Positions 1-10,906 of a stretch of DNA of 64,000 nt are shown here, one piece after another. Source of the DNA: Dama dama (taxonomy: Eukaryota; Chordata; Mammalia; Artiodactyla; Cervidae); NCBI RefSeq assembly GCF_033118175.1, contig NC_083710.1, positions 42,191,501 through 42,255,500 on the forward strand. Reading direction: 5' to 3'. Positions within the stretch are counted from its first letter, which is position 1; each line of letters starts with the position of its first letter. Position numbers and translations under genes: made by a program. The notes beneath the pieces are model-generated. The model did not search any database, had not been told where the DNA came from, and worked only from the letters and a program-made list of their open reading frames with translations.

Positions 1-177
1 GCAGCAAAGAGAACACAACAATGTAACATACATGGTGAAAAAAGAAAGAGTGAAGGGAAAAAAATAGGAGATGAGAAAGAAGAAAGAAAATGAAGGGATG
101 GAAGAGAAAGCAAAATCAAGAAAAATAAAAAATTAAAAAAAAAAAGCGGAGATAAATAAACACATGTGAAAAAAGAT
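1..177. other. A/G-rich flank, unassigned
   Basis: This purine-rich stretch (many AAAGAAAG and GAAGG runs, and an A run near 136) precedes the BovB 5' end. It has no coding frame and I cannot place it in a repeat family. It does not continue the L1 5' UTR seen on the other side of the BovB. Confidence 0.4.
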
Positions 178-3100
178 TTATGTATATTTAGGAATAGCTA
201 GAACCCAAGGTAAGGGCAGTGGCTGCACTTTGCTGGAGCAGCCATGAAGAGATAGCCCACGTCCAAGGTAAGAGAAACCCAAGTAAGACAGTAGGTGAGG
301 CGAGAGGGCATCATAGGGCAGACACACTAAAACCATAATCACAGAAAACTAGCCAATCTGACCACAGGACCACAGTCGTGTCTAACTCAATGAAACTAAA
401 TCATGCATGCCTTGTGGGGCCACCCAAGACGGTAGGGTCATGGTGGAGAGGTCTGACAGAATGTGGTCCACTGGAGAAGGGAATGGCAAACCACTTCAGT
501 ATTCTTGCCTTGAGAACCCCATGAACAGTATGAAAAGGCAAAATGATAGAATACTGAAAGAGGAACTCCCCAGGTCAGTAGGTGCCCAATATGATACTAG
601 AGATCAGTAGAGAAATAGCTCCAGAAAGAATGAAGGGATGGAGACAAAGCAAAAACAATATCCAGTTGTGCATGGGACTGATGATAGAAGCAAGGTCCGA
701 TGCTGTAAAGAGCAATGTTGCATAGGAACCTGGAATGTTAGTTCCATGAATCAAGGCACATTGGAAGTGGTCAAACAGGAGATGGCAAGAGCGAATGTCG
801 ACATTCTAGGAATCAGTGAACTAAAATGGACTGGAATGGGTGAATTTAACTCAGATGACCATTATATCTACTACTGTGGGCAGGAATCCCTTAGAAGAAA
901 TGGAGTAGCCATCATGGTCAACAAAAGAGTCTGAAATGCAGTACTTGGATGCAATCTCAAAAACAACAGAATGATCTCTGTTTGTTTCCAAGGCAAACCA
1001 TTCAATATCATGGTAATCCAAGCCTATGCCCCAACCAGCAATGCTGAAGAAGCTGAAGTTAAACGGTTCTATGAAGACCTACAAGACCTTTTAGAAATAA
1101 CACCCAAAAAAGATGTTATTTTCAGTATAGGGGACTGGAATGCAAAAGTAGGAAGTCAAGAAACACCTGGAGTAACAGGCAAATTTGGCCTTGGAGAACA
1201 GAATGAAGCAGGGCAAAGGCTAATAGAGTTTTGCCAAGAGAACGCACTGGTCATAGCAAACACCCTCTTCCAACAACACAAGAGAAGACACTACAAGTGG
1301 ACATCACCAAATGGTCAACACTGAAATCAGATTGATTATATTCTTTGCAGCCAAAGATGGAGAAGCTCTATACAGTCAGCAAAATCAAGACTGGGAGCTG
1401 ACTGTGGCTCAGATCATGAACTCCTTATTGCCAGATTTAGACTTATACTGAAGAAAGTAGAGAAAACCACTAGGCCATTCAGGTATGACCTAAATCAAAT
1501 CCGTTATGACTATACAGTGGAAGTGAGAAATAGATTTAAGGGACTAGATCTGATAGACAGAGAGCCTGATGAACTATGGACAGAGGTTTGTGACATTGTA
1601 CAGGAGACAGGGATCAAGACCATCCCCATGGAAAAGAAGTGCAGAAAGGCAAAATGGTTGTCTGAGGAGGCCTTACAAATAGCTCTGAAAAGAAGAGAAG
1701 TGAAAAGCAAAGGAGAAAAGGAAAGATATTCCCATTTTAATGCAGAGCTCCAAGGAATAGCCAGGAGACATAAGAAAACCTTCCTCAGCAATCAATGCAA
1801 AGAAATAGAGGAAAACAACAGAATGGGAAAGACTAGAGATCTCTTCAAGAAAATTAGAGATATCAAGGCAACATTTCAGGCAAAGATGGGTTTGATAAAG
1901 GACAGAAATTATATGGGCCTAACAGAAGCAGAAGATATTAAGATGAGGTGGCAAGAATACACAGAAGAACTGTACAAAAAAGATCTTCAGGACCCAGATA
2001 ATCACAATGGTGTGATCACTCACTTAGAACCAAACATCCTGGAATGTGAATTCAAGAGGGGCTTAGAAAGCATCATTACAAACAAAGCTAGTAGATGTGA
2101 TGGAATTCCAGTGGAGCTATTTCAAATCCTGAAAGATGATGCTCTGAAAGTGCTGCACTCAATATGCCAGCAAATTTGGAAAGCTCAGCAGTGGCCACAG
2201 GACTGGAGAACGTCAGTTTTCATTCCAATCCCTAAGAAAGGCAATCCCAAAGAATGCTCAAACTACTGCACATTTGCACTCATCTCACATGCTAGTAAAG
2301 TAATGCTCAAAATTCTCCAAGCCAGGCTTCAGCAAACATGAACCGAGAACTTCCAGATGTTCAAGCTGGTTTTAGAAAAGGCAGAGGAACGAGAAATCAA
2401 ATTGCCAATATCTGCTGGATCATCGAAAAAGCAAGAGAGTTCCAGAAAAACATCTATTTCTGCTTTATTGACTACGCCAAAGCCTTCGACTCTGTGGATC
2501 ACAGTAAACTGTGGAAAATTCTGAAAGAGATGGGAATACCAGACCATCTGACCTTCCTCTTGAGAAACCTGTATGCAGGTCAGGAAGCAACAGTTAGAAC
2601 TGGACATGGAACAACAGACTGGTTCCAAATAGGAAAAGGAGTACGTCAAGGCTGTATATATTGTCACCTTGCTTATTTAACTTATATGCAGAGTACATCA
2701 TGAGAAATGCTGGGCTGGAGGAAGCACAAGCTGGAATCAAGATTGCTGGGAGATATATCAATAACCTCAGATATGCAGATGACACCACCCTTATGGCAGA
2801 AAGTGAAGAGAAACTAAAAATCCTCTTGATAAAAGTAAAAGCAGAGAGTGAAAAAATTGGCTTAAAGCTTAACATTCAGAAAGCTGAGATCATGGCATCT
2901 AGTCTCATCACCTCATGGGAAATAGATGGGGAGACAGTGGAAAAAGTGTCAGACTTTATTTTTTTGGGCTCCAAAATCACTGTGGATGGTGATTGCAGCC
3001 AAGAAATTAAAAGACGCTTACTCCTTGGAAGGAAAGTTATGACCAACATAGATAGCATATTTAAAAGCAGAGATGTTAGTTTGCCAGCAATGGTCCATCT

Positions 3101-3545
3101 GGTCAAGGCTATGGTTTTTCCAGTGGTCATGTATGGATGTGAGAGTTGGACTGTGAAGAAAGCTGAGAGACGAAAAATTGATGCTTTTCAACTGTGGTGT
3201 TGGAGATGACTCTTGAGAGTCCCTTGGACTGCAAGGAGATCCAACCAGTCCATCTTGAAGGAGATCAGTCCCAGGTGTTCATTGGAAGGACTGATGCTGA
3301 AGCTGAAACTCCATTACTTTGGCCACCTCATGTGAAGAGTTAACTCTAGACCCTGATGCTGGGAGGGATTGGGGGCAGGAGGAGAAGGGGACGACAGAGG
3401 ATGAGATGGCTGGATGACATCAGTGACTCGATGGGCATGAGTTTGAGTAAACTCTGGGAGTTTGTGATGGACAGGGAGGCCTGGCGTGCTGCGATTCATG
3501 GGGTCGCAAAGAGTCGGACACGGCTGAGCGACTGAACTGACTGAA
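178..3545 (+). mobile_element. BovB LINE (RTE clade), near full length, inactive
   Basis: BovB copies itself by target-primed reverse transcription using one encoded endonuclease/reverse-transcriptase protein. This copy holds the BovB 5' region (ca. 180-630), the endonuclease part, the RT part and the 3' tail ending in repeats of the ACTGA type at 3530-3545. It is the most complete BovB in the window, about 3.3 kb. It landed beside or within an antisense L1 5' UTR that resumes at 3546, but I could not find a convincing TSD. The coding region carries two in-frame stops and at least two frameshifts, so it cannot supply its own protein. The left edge is approximate. Confidence 0.88.
638..3530 (+). 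pseudogene. BovB endonuclease/reverse transcriptase ORF, broken
   Basis: The family protein nicks target DNA with an AP-endonuclease-like domain and reverse-transcribes BovB RNA there. The frame from 638 shows endonuclease features: GTWNVSS, ISELKWTGMGEF, then GDWNAKVGSQE near 1132 and a GSDHE motif near 1405-1420. Stops at 932-934 and 1322-1324 lie in this same frame and both look like CGA to TGA changes. The frame stays open to 2339, where a small deletion shifts it. RT motifs follow: FIDYAKAFDSVDH (frame 2338-2703), VRQGC, then a second shift near 2655 from two extra bases. The catalytic box YADD is intact near 2775 and is followed by the BovB C-terminal GCESWT and WCWR motifs. A further stop follows at 3207-3209. 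No functional product is expected. Confidence 0.88.
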
Positions 3546-3673
3546 CTGTGCCTATGTTCTGGTTGGTGGAGGTGGATCTCATTTCTCTGATGGGCACCAG
3601 GTCCAGTAATAGGTTTTGGGCTGTCAATTGGTTCACTATGACTTTGGGCAGTCCTTTCAGCTTTAGCAGTGAT

Positions 3674-3955
3674 GCTGCTGTTGCTGCTGCTGCTAAGTCG
3701 CTTCAGTCGTGTCCGACTCTGTGCGATCACAAAGAGGGCAGCCCACTAGACTCCACCTTCCCTGGGATTCTCCAGGCAAGAACAATGGAATGGGTTGTCA
3801 TTTCCTTCTCCAATGCATGAAAGTGAAAAGTGAAAGTGAAGTTGCTCAGTCTTGTCTGACTCTTAGCGACCCCATGGACTGCAGCCTACCAGGTTCCTCC
3901 GTCCATGGGATTTTCCAGGCAAGAGTACTGGAGTGGGTTGCCTTTGCCTTCTCCG
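3674..3955 (-). mobile_element. Bov-A2 SINE (dimer), antisense
   Basis: Two Bov-A monomers (roughly 3685-3815 and 3835-3955) are joined by a TGAAAGTGAAAAGTGAAAGTG linker. Both read as the reverse complement of the ruminant SINE. The element is a non-autonomous passenger thought to use BovB machinery. Perfect 11-bp duplications, TTAGCAGTGAT, flank it at 3663-3673 and 3956-3966. The 3' end of the SINE carries a short (GCT)n run at 3674-3694. Confidence 0.9.
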
Positions 3956-4137
3956 TTAGCAGTGATAGATACATCTATTTCCAAAGCTGCAACAGAGAGG
4001 CTCTCTCAGCACGTCTTCACTGCTGCCAGCCCCCTATTTGTCCCTGGATATTTGCCCAAGTTTCCACCCCCAGGCCCTGCCCTGCACTGCAGGCTTAAGT
4101 TCGTTCGGCAGGGGCTTGTGCAGCACTTTTCTCAGCT

Positions 4138-4385
4138 CCCTGACCGTGCCCTCTGCTTCGTGGAGATTTGTGTGTGCTACTGTCTGCACTCTGAACCTGC
4201 CCTCTGCTCTGGAGGCTTATGTGTGCTTCTCTTGTCACCCTGGGCCCGCCCTCTGTGCCACAGAGGTTTATGTGCTCTTCTCTCAGCGTCCTGGGCCCAC
4301 CGTCTGCACTGCAGGGCTGCTTGCTTCTCTCGTCACCCTGGGTCCTCCTTCTGCAAAACGATGTTTGTGTGTGCTTCCTTCACCT
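4138..4385. repeat. Minisatellite, about 5 units of ~50 bp, within L1 5' UTR
   Basis: Five imperfect units start near 4138, 4189, 4238, 4289 and 4336. Each opens with a CCCTGGGCCC-like block, then a CCTCTG-like block, then TTATGTGTGCTTCTC. The units differ from each other by many substitutions, so the array is old. A possible degenerate sixth unit lies just upstream (about 4076-4137). Confidence 0.7.
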
Positions 4386-5048
4386 CCCCCAGCTGGCCAT
4401 CTGGTCAGGGCCAAGGTCCATGAGCTGTTTATTGCCTGAGAAGTGAAACTTTCTCTGTATTTCACCTTCAAGGTTCTGATTTTGTCTGGTTCTCTGTGAT
4501 TCCGGACCTCCCCCTTGGTTCTGCCTATGAGGGAGCTTCCCAGTGAAGGGAAACACTTCCTCCTTCAGGACTTCCTCCCTCCTTCATTGCGCAAGTTCGG
4601 ATTCTGGAGTTCTCTTTCTCTTCTTTTCCTTTTTACGTCTTTATCTTTTGTCCGACCTCATTCCAGGGAGTTTACCTTACCCCGCTGGAGGTTTGGAATC
4701 TTCTTCTGTCGAATAGAGGTTTCCCTATAGGAGTTGTTCCATATCTTGATGAGTTTTTGATGTATTTGTGGGAAGGCTGGCGATCTCCCCAACTTACTTC
4801 TGTCATCTTCTTCCACTTGAAATCTTTTTGTGTTCTCTTCAACTTATCTCATGAATATCTTACAGTTTTAAATGTACAGGTTTACTTTATCCCTGGTTAA
4901 ATTTATTATTAAGTTTTTTATCAATTTTGATACTATTGTGAATAGGATTGTTTTCTCTATTTTTTCAGAATTTCTATTATTAATGCGTAGAAATGCTACT
5001 GAGTTTTGTATTTTTATTTTTTAAAAGTCTGTTGATTTGTTACGTCGA

Positions 5049-6665
5049 TTTTTTTTTTTTAATTGGCATATAGTTTATTTAAACCGCTGTGTCAATTTTT
5101 TCTCTATAGCAAAGTAAGTCATCCATACATATAAATATAGCCCCTCTTTGGGGGGATTTCCTTCCCATTTAGGTCAACACAGAACACTGACTAGAGTTCC
5201 ATGTACTATACAGTAGGTTCTCTTTATCTATTTTATACATAGTAGTGTGTATATGAGGTGGCCAAAGTATTGGAGTTTCAGCTTCAGCATGAGCCCTTCC
5301 AATGAACACCCGGGACTTATCTCCTTCAGGGATTGGGGGCAGGAGGAGAAGGGGATGACAGAGATGGCTGAATGGCATCACCGACTCAATGGGCATGAGT
5401 TTGAGTAAAATCCGGGAGTTGGTGATGGACAGGGAGGCCTGACGTGCTGCGATTCATGGGGTCGCAAAGAGTCGAACGCGATTGAGTGACTGAACTGAAC
5501 TGAACTGAACTGAACTTAGTGTGTATATGTCAATCACAATCTCCCATTTCATCCCACCACCCTACCTCTTTGGTATCCACATTTGTTCTCTTCATTCATG
5601 TCTCTACTTCTGCTTTGCAAATAAAATCATCTTTCCATTTTTTTTCCTAAATTCCACATATATGTGTTAATAGATAATATTTGTTTTTCTTTTTCTGATT
5701 TACTTCTGTATGACAGTTTCTTGGTCTATATCTCTACAAATTGCAGATTTTCTTTCCAAGGATGAGTAATATTATATTGTGTATATACATTACATCTTCT
5801 TTAGTCAATCCTCTGTTTATGGACATTTAGCTTGCTTCCATGTCCTGGATATTGTAAATAGTACCGCAATGAACATTAGGGTGCATGTATATGTTCAAAT
5901 TATGGTTATCTCTGAGTATATGTCCAGGAGTGGGAATGCTGGGTGATATGGTAGTTTTATTCCTAGTTTTTAAAGGAAACTCCATACTGTTTTCAGTAGT
6001 GGTTATATCAGTTTGCATTTCCACCAACAGTGTGAGAGCATTCCCTTTACTCCACACCCTGTCCTGCATTTATTGTTTGTAGATTTTTGATATGTCTCTT
6101 CAATAAATGGTGCTGGATAAACTAGAAAACTACATGTAAAGGAATAAAATTAGAACACTCTCCAATGTCATATACAAAAATAAACTGAAAATGGATTAAA
6201 GACCTAAATGCAAGGCAGAACACTATAAAACTCTTACAGGAAAACATAGGCAGAACACTTTTTTACATAAGTTGCAGCAAGATCATCTCTGGCCCACCTC
6301 CTAGAGTAATGAAATAAAAACAAAAATAAAAACAAATGGGACCTAATAAATTTAAAAGCTTTAATAACAGCAAAAGAAGCCATAAATAAGATGAAAAGAC
6401 AGCTCTCAGAATAGAGAAAAAAAAAAATTGAGGTGAAACAACTGACAAAGGATTAACTGCCAAAACATACAAACAGCTCATGCAGCTCATTATCAAAAAG
6501 CAAACAAACAACCCAGTCGATAAATGGGCAGAAAATTTAAATAGACATTTATACACAGAAAACATGCAGATGGCCAACAAACACATAAAAAGATGTTCAA
6601 CATCACTACAAGAAATGCAAATCAACTCAAAACTGCAATGTGCTATCCCCTTACACTGGTCTGTA
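5049..6665 (-). mobile_element. L1 3' end with 5' inversion, nested in an older L1
   Basis: A T-run at 5049-5060 marks the poly(A) tail of a minus-strand element. From 5061 to about 6092 the sequence is antisense L1 3' UTR and distal ORF2. At about 6093-6102 the orientation flips, and 6103-6665 is sense ORF2 lying immediately upstream in the element. The outer edge of the inverted piece abuts, in element coordinates, the start of the non-inverted piece, as twin priming predicts. A BovB (5256-5516) later inserted into the 3' UTR part. TSDs around it are imperfect (TTGATTT-like on both sides). Confidence 0.75.
5256..5516 (+). mobile_element. BovB 3' fragment with 5' inversion
   Basis: Bases 5256-5327 are antisense BovB (GAGGTGGCCAAAGTATTGGAG...). 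From 5328 the sequence becomes sense BovB 3' end (GGGGGCAGGAGGAGAAGGGG...) and finishes in (TGAAC)n repeats at 5500-5516. Perfect 13-bp TSDs, TAGTGTGTATATG, lie at 5243-5255 and 5517-5529. About 45 bases of BovB are missing between the two parts. The host L1 3' UTR resumes after the second TSD. Confidence 0.88.
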
Positions 6666-6862
6666 TATTGATTTTTGTATCTTGAAACATTACTGAATTC
6701 ATTAGTTGCAACTGCTCTTTGATGGTGTCTTTACAATTTATTTATAATGTATAAATGTCATCTACAGACACAGCATTTCTTTTTTCCTTTATGACTTTGA
6801 TGCTTTTTATTTCTTTTTCTTGCCTGATTGCTGTGGCTAAGATTTGCCAAAACTATGTTCAA

Positions 6863-8790
6863 AAGCATCGATTATTTGGCGCTCAGTTTTCTTTAGAGTC
6901 CAAATCTCACATCCTACATGACTACTGGAAAAAAACCATAGCTTTGACTAGGAGGAACTTTTTGGCAAACTAATGTATCTGCTTTTTAATATGCTGTCTA
7001 GGTTGGTCAAAACTTTTCTTTCAAGGAGTAAGCATCGCTTAATTTCATGGCTGTAGTCGCCATCTGCAGTGATTTTGGAGCCCCCCAAAATAAAGTCTGT
7101 CACTTTTTCCACTGTTTCCCCATCTATTTGCCATGAAGTGACAGGACCAGATACCGTGATCTTCGTTTTCTGAATATTGAATTTTAAGCCAGATTTCTCA
7201 TTCTCCTCTTTCACTTTCATCAAGAGGCTCCTTAGTTCTTCTTTGTGTTCTGCCTTAAGAATGGTGTTATTTGCATATCTGAGATTCTTGATATTTCTCC
7301 TGGCAATCTTGATTCCTACTTGTGCTTCATCCAGCCCAGCATATCTCATGATGTACACTGCATGTAAGTTAAATAAACAGGGTGACAATTTACAGCCTTG
7401 ACATACTCCTTTCCCTATTTGGAACCAGTCTGTTGTTCCATGTCCAGTTCTAACTCTTTCTTCCTGATCTACATACATATTTCTCAAGAGGCAGGTCAGG
7501 TGTTCTGGTATTCCCATCTCTTTCAGACTTTTCCAGAGTTTGTTGTGGTCCACACAGTCAAAAGCTTTGGCATAGTCAATAAAACAGAAGTATATGTTTT
7601 TTTCTGGAATGCTCTTGCTTTTTTGATGATCCAGCGAATGTTGGCAATTTGATCTCTGGTTCCTCTGCCTTTTCTAAATCCAGCTTGAACAGATGGTCAA
7701 CACCAAAATGAGATTGATTATATTCCTCACAGACAAAGATGGAGAAGTTCTATAGAGTAAGCAGAAACAAGACCGGGAGCTGATTGTGGCACAGACTATG
7801 AACTCCTTATCACTAAATTAAGACTTAAATGGAAGAAAGTAGGGAAAACCACTGGACCATTCAGCTATGACCTAAGTCAAATCCCTTATGATTATACAGT
7901 GGAAGTGAGAAATAGATTCATGGGATTAGATGTGATAGAATTCCTGAAGAACCATGGATGGAAGTTTGTGACTTTCTACAGGATGCAGGGATGAAGACCA
8001 TCTCCAAGGAAAATAAATCAAAAAGGCAAAATGGTTGTCTGACAAGGCCTTAAAAATAGCTGTGAATAGAATTTAAAGGCAAAGGAGAAAAGGAAAGATA
8101 TACCTATTTGGGTGCAGAGTTCCAAAGAGCAAGAAGAGATAAGAAAGCCTTCCTCAGTGATTAGTGCAAAGAAATAGAGGAAAACAATAGAATGGAAAAA
8201 TCTAGAGATCACTTCAAGAAAACTGGGGATAACAAGTGAACATTTCATGCAAAGATGGGTACATAAAGGACAGAAATGGTATAGACCTAACAGAAGCAGA
8301 AGATACTAGGAAGAGGTCACAAGAATACAAAAAGAACTCTACAGGTAATATCTTTATTAGTCAGGTAATCATGATGGTGTGATCACCAACCTAGAGCCAG
8401 GCATCCTGGAATGCGAAGTCAAGTGGGCCTTAGAATGCATTACATCGAATAAAGCTAGTAGGTGATGGAATTCCAGTTGAGCTATTTCAAGACCTAAAGG
8501 ATCTGATGTTGTGAAAGTGCTGCACTCAATATGCCAGCAAATTTGGATAACTCAGCAGTGACCAAAGGACTGAAAAGGTCAGATTTCATTTCAATCCCAA
8601 AAAAAGGCAATGACAAGGAATGTTCAAACAACTGCACAATTACACTCATCTCACACACTAGTAAAATAATGCTCAAAATTCTCCAAGCCAGGCTTCAACA
8701 GTACGTGAACCATGAGCTTCTAGATGTTCAATCTGGCTTTAGAAAAGGTGGAGGAACCAGAGATCAAATTGCTAACATCGTTTGGATCAT
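6863..8790 (-). mobile_element. BovB in fold-back arrangement (5' part inverted)
   Basis: Bases 6863-7690 are antisense BovB RT and C-terminal region. Bases 7691-8790 are sense BovB from the end of the endonuclease to the start of the RT. Roughly 75 bases of BovB occur in both arms (7617-7690 and 8722-8795), forming an inverted repeat around a ~1.03-kb loop. The layout fits a minus-strand element whose 5' half was inverted on insertion. The final ~340 bases of BovB 3' end are absent. An A22 run follows at 8792-8813. Two unrelated insertions are the alternative. Confidence 0.75.
6948..7553 (-). pseudogene. BovB RT fragment, minus strand
   Basis: A 201-codon open stretch covers the RT from MDHNKLWKSLKEMG through VCQGC and the finger/palm region to the GGSKITADGDYSHEIKR block. 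The catalytic YADD box reads YANN, so both active-site aspartates are changed. It belongs to the fold-back BovB and has no start codon or promoter of its own. Confidence 0.8.
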
Positions 8791-8813
8791 CAAAAAAAAA
8801 AAAAAAAAAAAAA

Positions 8814-9091
8814 AGTCTGGAAAAGTAGCCAGCAAATGAAATATTAGAATTGCTATGCTCTCAAATTATTTTTGTTGCTCAAATTCTGATTACTTCTCTT
8901 TATATTTTTTAATTTAAAGTACTATCACTATGTAGGCAAAATTCATTTAGGTGATATTTTACCTAATGCTATAAAAAATCTGATCACAATGCACATACTG
9001 CTTCAACAACTCCATTATATTTATATTGAACATGTACTATTTTAGTATTTATAGTGTCAAATTAAGAAACAATACTAATCTACTTCAGATA
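8814..9091. other. Unassigned AT-rich sequence
   Basis: This lies between the A-run closing the fold-back BovB and the next BovB. No repeat family or coding frame is recognised. Confidence 0.4.
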
Positions 9092-9102
9092 CTGTAGGGA
9101 AA

Positions 9103-10470
9103 TCAGTTCCTTTCAGTTCAGTCATTCAGTCATGTCCGACTCTTTTCGATCCTATGGACTGCATGCCCAGACTCCCTGTCCAACACTAACTCCTGGAGTT
9201 TGCTCAAACTCGTGTCCATTGAGTTGGTGATCCCATCCAACCATCTCATCCTCTGTCATCACCTTCTCCTGCCTTCAATCTTTCCCATAATCAGGGTCTT
9301 TTAAAAAAAAGTCAGTTCTTCACATCAGGTGGCCAAATATTGGTGATTCAACTTCAACATAAGTCCTTCCAATGAATATTCAGGACTGATTTCTTTAGGA
9401 TGAACTGGTTAGATTTCCTTGCAGTCCAAGGGACTCTCAAGAGTCATCTCTAACACCACAGTTCAAAAGCATCAAATCTTTGGTGCTCAGCTTTCTTTAG
9501 AGTCCAATGCTCACATCCATACATGACTACTGGAAAAATCTTAGCCTTGACTAGATGGACCTTTTTTGGCAAAGTAATGTCTTTGCTTTTTAATATGCTG
9601 TCTAGGTAGGTCATAACTTTTCTTCCAAGAGGTAAGCCTCTTTTAATTTCATGGCTGCAGTCACCATCTGCAGTGATTTTGGAACCCCTAAATATAGTCT
9701 GTCACGGTTTCCACCATTTCCCCGTCTATTTGCAATGAAATGATAAGACCAGATGCCATGATCTTAGTTTCTTGAATGTTGAGTTTTAAGCCAACTTTTT
9801 CACTCTCCTCTTTCACTTTCATCAAGAGGTTCTTTAGTTCTTTGCTTTCTGCCATAAGGGTGGTATTATCTGCCTATCTGAGGTTTTTGATATTTCTCTT
9901 GGCAATCTTGATTCCAGCTTGTGCTTCATCCAGCCCAGCGTTTCTCATTATGTACACTGCATATAAGTTAAATAAGCAGGGTGACAATATATAGCCTTGA
10001 CATTCTGCTTTCCCTATTCGGAAACAGTGTGTTGTTCCATGTCCAATTCTAACTGTTACTTCCTGACCTGCATACAGATTTCACAGGAGGCAGGTCAGGT
10101 GGTCTGGTACTCCCATCTCTTGAAGATTTTCCACAGCTCGTTGTGATCCACACAGTGAAAGTCTTTGACATAGTCAATAAAGCAGAAATAGATGTTTTTC
10201 TGAAACTCTTGCTTTTTCTGTAAACCAACAGATGTTGGCAATTTGATCTCAGGTTCTTATGCCTTTTCTAAAACGAGCTTGATCATCTGGAAGTTCACGG
10301 TTCACGTGCTATTGAAGCCTGGCTTGGAGAATTTTGTGCATTACTTTACTAGCGTGTGAGGTGAGTGCAAATGTGTGGTAGTTTGAGCATTCTTTGCATT
10401 GCCTTTCTTTGGGATTGGAATGAAAACTGACCTTTTCCGGTCCTGTTGCCACTGCTGAGTTTTCCAAATT
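9103..10470 (-). mobile_element. BovB, 5'-truncated, antisense
   Basis: It begins with the antisense BovB 3' end (TTCAGTTCAGTCATTCAG) and runs back through the C-terminal region and RT to a truncation near the IWKTQQWP segment of the family protein. All frames are broken. Near-matching flanks (CTGTAGGGAAAT at 9092 and CTGTAGTGGAAT at 10473) may be a decayed TSD. Confidence 0.88.
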
Positions 10471-10891
10471 TTCTGTAGTGGAATATCCTATCATAAAAAA
10501 GAACATTGAAGACTGAGGACTTATTCTAGCAGTTGCAATTCAAATGATGAAAATAGGATACTTTTAAATATTTCAATTGTCCTAAATATCATCAATTTTA
10601 TTTATTTATATTTTCACTAAAGAGTCTTTTAAAAAATAATTTTCTTTATACTCATTTTCAAACCCAATGCAGTTATGTTGATAGATATTCTTGATATAGA
10701 AAACATGGGTCTATATCTCTACTGTAACTCTTGCTCCTGAATATGCACACATATATAGCTTTTGTAAAAATTAAAGAGCAGAATTATGTGCCAACGCATT
10801 TTATATTAAGGCTAGGAAACTATAAATATATCACAAAAATTTAGTAATATCTTCAAATATGGAGGAAAAAAAGAATAAACATGATTTAATT
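10471..10891. other. Unassigned AT-rich sequence
   Basis: AT-rich with short A and T runs. No coding frame or recognisable element; it ends at the left TSD of the next L1. Confidence 0.4.
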
Positions 10892-10906
10892 TGGTCCTAT
10901 ATTTTT

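Larger units (their letters stand above)
3546..4824 (-). mobile_element. L1 5' UTR segment, antisense, split by a Bov-A2
   Basis: The stretch reads as the reverse complement of a ruminant L1 5' UTR. It is GC-richer than its surroundings, with GGTGGAGGTGG and TGACTTTGGGCAG blocks near 3570-3655. It ends at 4824 with the CCATCTTCTTCC-like reverse complement of an L1 start. A Bov-A2 SINE interrupts it at 3674-3955. Only the promoter end is present: no ORF1 or ORF2 sequence follows on the left, where the BovB lies. The 50-bp minisatellite at 4138-4385 is inside it. Long frames here (for example 3905-4439) have no recognisable domain and I treat them as chance. Family assignment is from memory of L1 5' UTR layout. 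Confidence 0.65.
4825..6862 (-). mobile_element. Old L1 ORF2 fragment, antisense, split
   Basis: Two blocks, 4825-5048 and 6666-6862, are adjacent parts of the same antisense L1 RT region (TCTTACAGTTTT...GGTTAAATTTATT, then ATTGCTGTGGCTAAGATTTGCC). A second L1 (5049-6665) separates them. The right block ends where a BovB begins (about 6863). It is heavily mutated with no open frame. Confidence 0.75.

Noticed and set aside
80..660. Similarity between 81-120 and 626-655 (GAAGGGATGGA...AAAGCAAAA) as a duplicated BovB leader
   Set aside because: The match is short, purine-rich and low complexity. I could not extend it.
3905..4439. Overlapping long plus-strand frames (172, 133 and 129 codons) in GC-richer sequence
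   Set aside because: They lie in antisense L1 5' UTR and its minisatellite, with open frames in several phases and no domain. Repeat structure explains them.
8792..8813. A22 run as a true poly(A) tail of the sense BovB half
   Set aside because: BovB does not end there, and the family sequence is already A-rich at this point (GAAAAAGCAAG). Expansion in place is simpler, though not excluded.
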